Source: Alishewanella metallidurans
GTDB lineage: Bacteria; Pseudomonadota; Gammaproteobacteria; Enterobacterales; Alteromonadaceae
Direction of reading: 5' to 3'
Assembly (NCBI RefSeq): GCF_036983985.1
Contig: NZ_JALAHQ010000002.1
Location: forward strand, 124,001-188,000
Length of the DNA: 64,000 bases
Position numbers and translations under genes: made by a program. Position 1 is the first letter of the stretch. The number at the start of each line of letters is the position of its first letter. The notes under the pieces are model-generated. The model did no database searches. It was not told where the DNA came from and saw only the letters and a program-made list of their open reading frames with translations. Shown here one piece after another: positions 59,411-64,000 of the stretch.

Positions 59411-60538
59411 TTAACGTAGCTGATCGACTACGGCCAAGGTGGCAGTAAGTATGTCTTGCCCAAGTTTCATTGAGCGAATATCTGACCAGCCATAGGCGTC
59501 GTCAGGTAAGTTAGCATTGTCTTTAAACGGCATTTCAACAGTATACGCTAAGCATTTAAACTGCTCGCCTACCCACGTTGTCGCCAAGGTCATATTAGCT
59601 TTACCTGGTTCATCTAACTCATAACCAAACTCTGTTTGAAACTCTGGTGTCACGGTTAATAGCGTTTGCTTAAACTGGGTTTCTAACGCTTTAATCCGGT
59701 CGTTGTATGAAGGTACGCCTTCAGTGCCAGCAACAAAGTTATACGGCAGGTTTTCATCGCCGTGCATATCGAGGAACATATCAACGCCGATTTCGAGCAT
59801 TTTTTGCCGTACTAGATACACTTCAGGGCTTTTCTCCATGCTTGGTGTTAACCATTCACGGTTTAAATTCGCCCCTGCCGCGTTAGTGCGTAAATGGCCA
59901 CGCACTGAACCATCTGGATTCATATTTGGCACAATGTAAAACACCGCTTTGTTTAATAAAGCCCGAGCTACGCCATCATCTTCATCCAGCAGGCGCTCTA
60001 ACAAGCCTTCAACTAGCCATTCGGCCATACTTTCGCCAGGGTGTTGACGCGCCGTGATCCAAATTTTCTTTTTGCCTGCTTCTGGCTCACCCACTACTAG
60101 CATGCTCATATCACGACCATCTAGCGTTTCACCTAGCTCCACCAACTGACAGTTATAATCTAACTGTGTTTGGTGCAATAAATCCATGTGTCGCTCGTAG
60201 CTGTATGGCGCAAAATAAGCAAAATAAACCGATTCAGCTTCAGGGAAATGTTTAATCGTTAGCGTTGTACCATCGTACTCGGTTTCCACGCGAAACCAGC
60301 TTTGCCGATCATAAGACGCCACAGCTTGATAGTCTTTCCAGCCATCAGGATACGCTGAAGTACCAGCATTAGTAATTTTTAAGGTATGTAGTTCTGCGTG
60401 TTCAGTGCTTAAACGAAAGTGAAACCACTGATAAAAGTCTGATTCGTTATCTTTACGGATAGCCAGCTGAATATTATCTGGAGAGTCAGCTTGTATTACT
60501 TCGATGTTACCACTGTCAAAATTGCTGGTGATTTTCAT
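59411..60538 (-). CDS. M14-family zinc carboxypeptidase (cytosolic type)
   Basis: A 375-residue metallopeptidase. The N-terminal beta domain (1-120) is typical of cytosolic carboxypeptidases. The zinc motif is HPGE (His166, Glu169 in ARQHPGES), the substrate Arg/Asn region is GANLNREW, the third zinc ligand is the His in LDMHGDE, and the catalytic Glu is in YTVEMPF. No signal peptide is seen, so it is likely cytosolic. It trims C-terminal residues from peptides or protein tails; the target is unknown. Upstream of the PBP4B-like gene. Confidence 0.87.
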   Translation of the reverse strand: MKITSNFDSGNIEVIQADSPDNIQLAIRKDNESDFYQWFHFRLSTEHAELHTLKITNAGTSAYPDGWKDYQAVASYDRQSWFRVETEYDGTTLTIKHFPEAESVYFAYFAPYSYERHMDLLHQTQLDYNCQLVELGETLDGRDMSMLVVGEPEAGKKKIWITARQHPGESMAEWLVEGLLERLLDEDDGVARALLNKAVFYIVPNMNPDGSVRGHLRTNAAGANLNREWLTPSMEKSPEVYLVRQKMLEIGVDMFLDMHGDENLPYNFVAGTEGVPSYNDRIKALETQFKQTLLTVTPEFQTEFGYELDEPGKANMTLATTWVGEQFKCLAYTVEMPFKDNANLPDDAYGWSDIRSMKLGQDILTATLAVVDQLR

Positions 60539-60652
60539 AATGTAAATCCAATGCCCTTAAAGGTAAAAATACTAATACAGACCAATGCAACAACCTGCAA
60601 CAAAGAAACTGTATTACGATGTATGAGATTCTAACAGGTTAAGACAAAAGAA

Positions 60653-60674
60653 AAAGCCGCATTAAAGCGGCTTT
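60653..60674 (-). terminator. Terminator of gap
   Basis: AAAGCCGC and GCGGCTTT pair around 6 nt; on the minus strand the stem is followed by a T-run. It lies 17 bp after the gap stop codon. Confidence 0.88.
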
Positions 60675-60690
60675 ACAACAAAGTAGCGAA

Positions 60691-62142
60691 TTAACGCGCT
60701 ACTGGCAGGGTTGGATACTTAATACCCGCCATATCATTCATTACACGAATAACCTGAGTGCTATAACCAAACTCATTGTCATACCATACATAAAGTACGC
60801 AGCGATCGCCATCCACAATAGTTGCTTGCGAATCGACGACACCAGCATAGCGTGAACCGACCAAATCAGAGGATACGATTTCTGTTGAAGCGGTAAAATC
60901 GATTTGATCCTGTAATTCAGAAAACAGTGACGTACGCTGCAGAAAATCATTCATTTCATCGCGGTTGGTTTCACGGTTTAGGTTCAGTGACAAAATAGCC
61001 ATAGATACATTCGGTGTAGGTACACGTATCGCGTTACCAGTTAATTTGCCTTTTAACTGCGGTAATGCTTTCGATACTGCGCTGGCAGCACCGGTTGAAG
61101 TAAGTACCATATTCAGTGGTGCAGCACGACCACGACGCTCCGCGCTGTGGAAGTTATCAATCAGGTTTTGATCGTTCGTATACGAGTGCACGGTTTCGAC
61201 GTGACCATTACGAATACCGTATTCATCTTCCAACGCTTTTAATACTGGAGTAATCGCATTGGTTGTGCAGCTAGCGGCGGAAACAATTTTGTGCTCAGGT
61301 AAAATCATGTGTTGGTTTACGCCATACACGATATTTGGCACGTCACCTTTAGCGGGCGCGGTAAGCAATACTTTGACTGCACCTTTGCTTTTAAAATGAA
61401 TACTCAGTTCTTGATCGTCTTTCCAGATACCGGTGTTATCAACAATCAGCGCGTTGTTAATGCCGTACTGGGTATAATCTACTAATTCTGGTGAATTAGC
61501 ATAGATAACTTTAATGAAAGTGCCGTTAGCTTTTATGCCTTGGTTTTCTTCATCAACGGTAATACTGCCGTTAAATGGGCCGTGAATTGAATCGCGGCGT
61601 AGCAAGCTAGCACGTTTTTCTAAATCACCTTTTTTACCGCCACGCACCACAATGGCACGTAACCGTAACTTTGTGCTTGGGCCGTTACGTTCTAACATTA
61701 AGCGCGCTAATAAACGGCCGATACGACCAAAACCGTACAACACAACGTCTACTGGTTTTACTTGATCTTCATGATCCAGAATGTCAGCCAGCTCATGGGC
61801 TAAGTAGCTGTCTAAGCTAACACCATTAGCGGCATTTTTATAAATATAAGCATAAGCAAGTTTGCCAATATCAACACGACCCGGCGCAAGCTTCATTTGA
61901 CTGATGGCTTCTAATAGCGGGAAACTTTCGCGTAAGCGTAGTTTTTGCCCTTCAAAACGCTCAACACTTTTGTGCGCTTTAATAATATCTATGGTAGTGG
62001 CATTAACTAATGGGCGGCCATAAACCACCACTTCAATACCTTTATTACGATACAACCGTCCAATGATTGGTTGCATATTCTCGGCATATTCTTGGCGTTC
62101 CTGCCAGCTCTTCTGGTACTGTTCTTCGTGCGATAGGGTCAT
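60691..62142 (-). CDS. Glyceraldehyde-3-phosphate dehydrogenase, long form
   Basis: A 483-residue GAPDH. The NAD-binding start VVLYGFGRIGRLLARLML lies about 130 residues in, and the catalytic Cys is in SAASCTTNAITPVL. The end has VWYDNEFGYSTQVIRV. The extra N-terminal domain (YRNKGIEVVVYGRPLVNATTIDIIKAHK) is absent from ordinary 330-residue GAPDH but is found in a long form in marine gammaproteobacteria. It oxidises GAP to 1,3-bisphosphoglycerate or works in gluconeogenesis. Start MTLSHEEQY chosen because AAGG precedes it; a longer frame to 62193 is unsupported. Confidence 0.92.
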   Translation of the reverse strand: MTLSHEEQYQKSWQERQEYAENMQPIIGRLYRNKGIEVVVYGRPLVNATTIDIIKAHKSVERFEGQKLRLRESFPLLEAISQMKLAPGRVDIGKLAYAYIYKNAANGVSLDSYLAHELADILDHEDQVKPVDVVLYGFGRIGRLLARLMLERNGPSTKLRLRAIVVRGGKKGDLEKRASLLRRDSIHGPFNGSITVDEENQGIKANGTFIKVIYANSPELVDYTQYGINNALIVDNTGIWKDDQELSIHFKSKGAVKVLLTAPAKGDVPNIVYGVNQHMILPEHKIVSAASCTTNAITPVLKALEDEYGIRNGHVETVHSYTNDQNLIDNFHSAERRGRAAPLNMVLTSTGAASAVSKALPQLKGKLTGNAIRVPTPNVSMAILSLNLNRETNRDEMNDFLQRTSLFSELQDQIDFTASTEIVSSDLVGSRYAGVVDSQATIVDGDRCVLYVWYDNEFGYSTQVIRVMNDMAGIKYPTLPVAR

Positions 62143-62267
62143 GTGTAGGCCTTTTACTTCAATAATATGAATTAATCGGTTTTGCCAAAGCACGGCTACG
62201 CCGCATAACGCTTTGCCGGCGCGTATTGTAATAGAAGTTGAAAGGTAACAACAACAGTTACAGCTTT

Positions 62268-62654
62268 TTATTTGTCTTTAGCGTTAAAACTAAGTGATAC
62301 CGAGTTAACACAATAGCGATCACCGGTTGGTGCAGGACCATCATTAAATACGTGACCAAGATGGGCGTCACAGTTCGCGCAGAGTATTTCGGTGCGGTTC
62401 ATACCATGAGTGTTGTCTGGCTGATATTTTACCTTGTTAGCTATAGCTTGATAAAAGCTCGGCCAACCGCAGCCAGCATCAAATTTAGTACTCGAGTTAA
62501 ATAATTCGTTGCCACAGCAAACACAGTGATAACTGCCTCGTTGTTCATTGTGCAACAAGCTGCCGCTAAATGGATGTTCAGTACCTTTTAATCGAGTTAC
62601 GCGGTACTGCTCGTCCGTTAATCGGTTACGCCATTCATCTTCTGTAAGGTGCAT
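62268..62654 (-). CDS. msrB: Peptide-methionine (R)-S-oxide reductase
   Basis: A 128-residue repair enzyme reducing methionine-R-sulfoxide. The zinc-binding Cys pairs are CVCCGNELF and CANCDAHLGHVF, and the catalytic Cys is in DRYCVNSVSLSF. Near gap and a yeaC-like gene, the same set as at the E. coli gapA locus. Confidence 0.95.
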   Translation of the reverse strand: MHLTEDEWRNRLTDEQYRVTRLKGTEHPFSGSLLHNEQRGSYHCVCCGNELFNSSTKFDAGCGWPSFYQAIANKVKYQPDNTHGMNRTEILCANCDAHLGHVFNDGPAPTGDRYCVNSVSLSFNAKDK

Positions 62655-62668
62655 ATTAATGGTCTCGC

Positions 62669-63187
62669 TTATTCGGCAAATAATTTCGCTATTGTACGGT
62701 GATAATGCGTTGCTGGTTTAGCTTTTGGCTGCTGCAAGGCATCAACTACTTGACGAAAGTGCGCATCAGTGTCGGCTAAAATAAAGCTATAACCGCCATT
62801 AGCACTAACAAAAATAGTCATACTTAACTGGACTGCACCATTGTTGCTACGAATAAAGTTAAGGCTGTCGCGAACCGGATATTTATCAATGCTGTAATTA
62901 AAAAATTGTAGCGCAAATTCTATTTGCTGAAATGATGTTGGAAAGTCGGCTCTTGTCGCATAATAGCGACTAAACGCGCGCGAAATTTCTTCTTTGGGTG
63001 CAAAAGCAATAGCACTTGGTGTCGCTCGAGTAAATTGCAATTTGCAATGTCCTGGGGCTTTTTGCTCAATAATTTTCCAGCACGGTTTATTTTGTTCGAT
63101 AGAAAAATCGACGGCTGATTTAGCACTTAACGCACAGCTAAAAAAAATAGCGCCGATCAGGCATACTTGCCGCAGTACTGACACCAC
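62669..63187 (-). CDS. Exported protein of unknown function
   Basis: A 172-residue protein with a signal peptide (VLRQVCLIGAIFFSCALSAKSA). The mature part has Cys residues in NKPCWKII and GHCKLQF that may form a disulphide, and a mixed alpha/beta pattern with FFNYSIDKYPVRDSLNFIRSNNGAVQLSMTIFVSANGGYSFILADTD. It lies 14 bp upstream of msrB on the same strand, so it is probably co-transcribed. I do not recognise a family. Confidence 0.65.
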   Translation of the reverse strand: MVSVLRQVCLIGAIFFSCALSAKSAVDFSIEQNKPCWKIIEQKAPGHCKLQFTRATPSAIAFAPKEEISRAFSRYYATRADFPTSFQQIEFALQFFNYSIDKYPVRDSLNFIRSNNGAVQLSMTIFVSANGGYSFILADTDAHFRQVVDALQQPKAKPATHYHRTIAKLFAE

Positions 63188-63280
63188 TCCTCCGTGACAA
63201 CTTTATACAACATTTACAGCGTAAACACGCAGTCAGTATTTCTTTATAATATTAAATTGTGACAAATTCAATGTATTGTT

Positions 63281-63314
63281 TTTGCCCTTGACCAGAATAC
63301 TGACCAAGGGCAAA
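63281..63314. terminator. Terminator of the catalase gene
   Basis: TTTGCCCTTG (63281-63290) and CAAGGGCAAA (63305-63314) pair, with flanking A/T runs, right after the catalase stop codon. Confidence 0.85.
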
Positions 63315-63318
63315 TGTA

Positions 63319-64000
63319 TTATTTCTCTACATCGTTTAAGCTAATTCCCATCGCTTTTGCAATGCCGGCACCATATGCAGGATCAGCTTTTAAGCAATGG
63401 CGTATATGTCGATTTCTAACCATCTCATCAACATTAGTCAGCTCTGCTGCGGTATTATTAAACAGTATTTGTTGCTTCTCGGCAGACATAAGTCGAAATA
63501 AATTACCCGGCTGGGTAAAGTAATCTTCATCGTCATCGCGGTAGTTCCAGTTATAAGCGGCTCCTGATAACTCTAACGGCGGTTCTTTCGCTGCTGGGCA
63601 CTCTTGCCACAAGCCTAAACTATTAGGTTCATAGGCCTTAGCGCTACCATAGTTACCATCAACCCGCATCGCACCATCACGATGAAAGCTAGACACTGGG
63701 CAACGTGGTTGATTCACCGGAATATGGCTATGGTTAACCCCTAACCGATAGCGCTGTGTATCACCATAAGAAAATAAACGCCCTTGCAGCATTTTATCTG
63801 GCGAGAAGCCGATGCCAGGTACAATACTCGCAGGATTAAATGCCGCTTGCTCGACTTCAGCAAAATAGTTTTCTGGATTTCTATTTAATTCAAAGGTACC
63901 AACATCAATTAATGGATAATCAGCGTGTGGCCATACCTTAGATAAATCAAACGGATGGAAACGATACGTCGCCGCATCTTTCTCCGGCATAATTTGTACT
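63319..64000 (-). CDS. Catalase, C-terminal part (window edge)
   Basis: The gene continues beyond the right edge; the frame is open there (V-Q-I-M before the first internal Met). The 226 or so visible residues match the C-terminal half of monofunctional heme catalases: IMPEKDAATYRFHPFDLSKVWPHADYPL, and the heme-iron Tyr in RLFSYGDTQRYRLGVN. The end ...KAMGISLNDVEK is that of a small-subunit catalase (about 480-500 aa in total). It splits H2O2 into water and oxygen. Confidence 0.93.
   Translation of the reverse strand, partial: VQIMPEKDAATYRFHPFDLSKVWPHADYPLIDVGTFELNRNPENYFAEVEQAAFNPASIVPGIGFSPDKMLQGRLFSYGDTQRYRLGVNHSHIPVNQPRCPVSSFHRDGAMRVDGNYGSAKAYEPNSLGLWQECPAAKEPPLELSGAAYNWNYRDDDEDYFTQPGNLFRLMSAEKQQILFNNTAAELTNVDEMVRNRHIRHCLKADPAYGAGIAKAMGISLNDVEK

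Noticed and set aside
1..64000. CRISPR arrays, tRNA/rRNA genes, insertion sequences, integrons
   Set aside because: No spaced direct-repeat arrays, tRNA-like cloverleaf ends, rRNA segments, transposase or integrase proteins were recognised by reading; the triloop hairpins in the phage region are not attC-like in layout.

Overview
The window comes from a gammaproteobacterial chromosome, most likely an aquatic Alteromonadales-type organism (Rheinheimera / Alishewanella / Arsukibacterium relatives). NrdA, NrdB, GyrA, RpsA, YdiJ, UbiG, AnsA and FadH all read as close homologues of the E. coli proteins, and there are two large TonB-dependent receptors. No rRNA, tRNA, CRISPR array or transposase was seen.

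Left host part (1-33.9 kb): the end of a cation/proton antiporter with an NAD-binding domain, ribA, a DUF1456 gene, ydiJ (preceded by an 11-bp inverted repeat), a TonB receptor, a GNAT/FAD-oxidoreductase pair, a His-rich ZnuD-like TonB receptor with a Zur-like box, a LysE exporter, trhO, cytochrome b561 plus YceI, a TPR protein, nrdA-nrdB-yfaE with two NrdR-like boxes, ubiG, and gyrA (Ile at position 83) followed by serC-aroA-cmk-rpsA-ihfB-lapA-lapB-pyrF and an nhaP2-like K+/H+ antiporter.

Centre (33.9-41.3 kb): a compact filamentous phage (inovirus) prophage integrated exactly at the chromosome-dimer resolution site dif. A complete 28-bp dif (11-6-11) stands at the right end (41292-41319). 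A dif-like site with the same two Xer arms but an 8-bp centre stands at the left end (33900-33929). The phage genes lie on the minus strand in the same order as Ff phages: two unknown early genes, Rep (gene II type), ssDNA-binding protein, a membrane protein, a 44-aa major coat protein without signal peptide, a 31-aa hydrophobic protein, an adhesin (pIII), pVI, and the Zot/pI ATPase. An intergenic region then carries a large packaging-type hairpin, a series of small hairpins and a (+) strand origin closely resembling that of M13/f1. A DUF3693-type regulator is divergently transcribed from two operator-like repeats. No secretin gene is present.

Right host part (41.4-64 kb): a probable trans-4-hydroxy-L-proline catabolic cluster directly beside dif (AGCS symporter, aldehyde dehydrogenase, DapA-like deaminase, FAD D-amino-acid oxidase, hydroxyproline 2-epimerase, divergent PAS-AraC regulator). 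It is followed by a block resembling the E. coli ydjA-sppA-ansA / yeaC-msrB-gapA neighbourhood with fadH, a DUF349 protein, a zinc-ribbon membrane protein, a PBP4B-like serine hydrolase and an M14 carboxypeptidase, and finally the C-terminal part of a catalase. Many genes on both sides point towards dif, as expected near the replication terminus.
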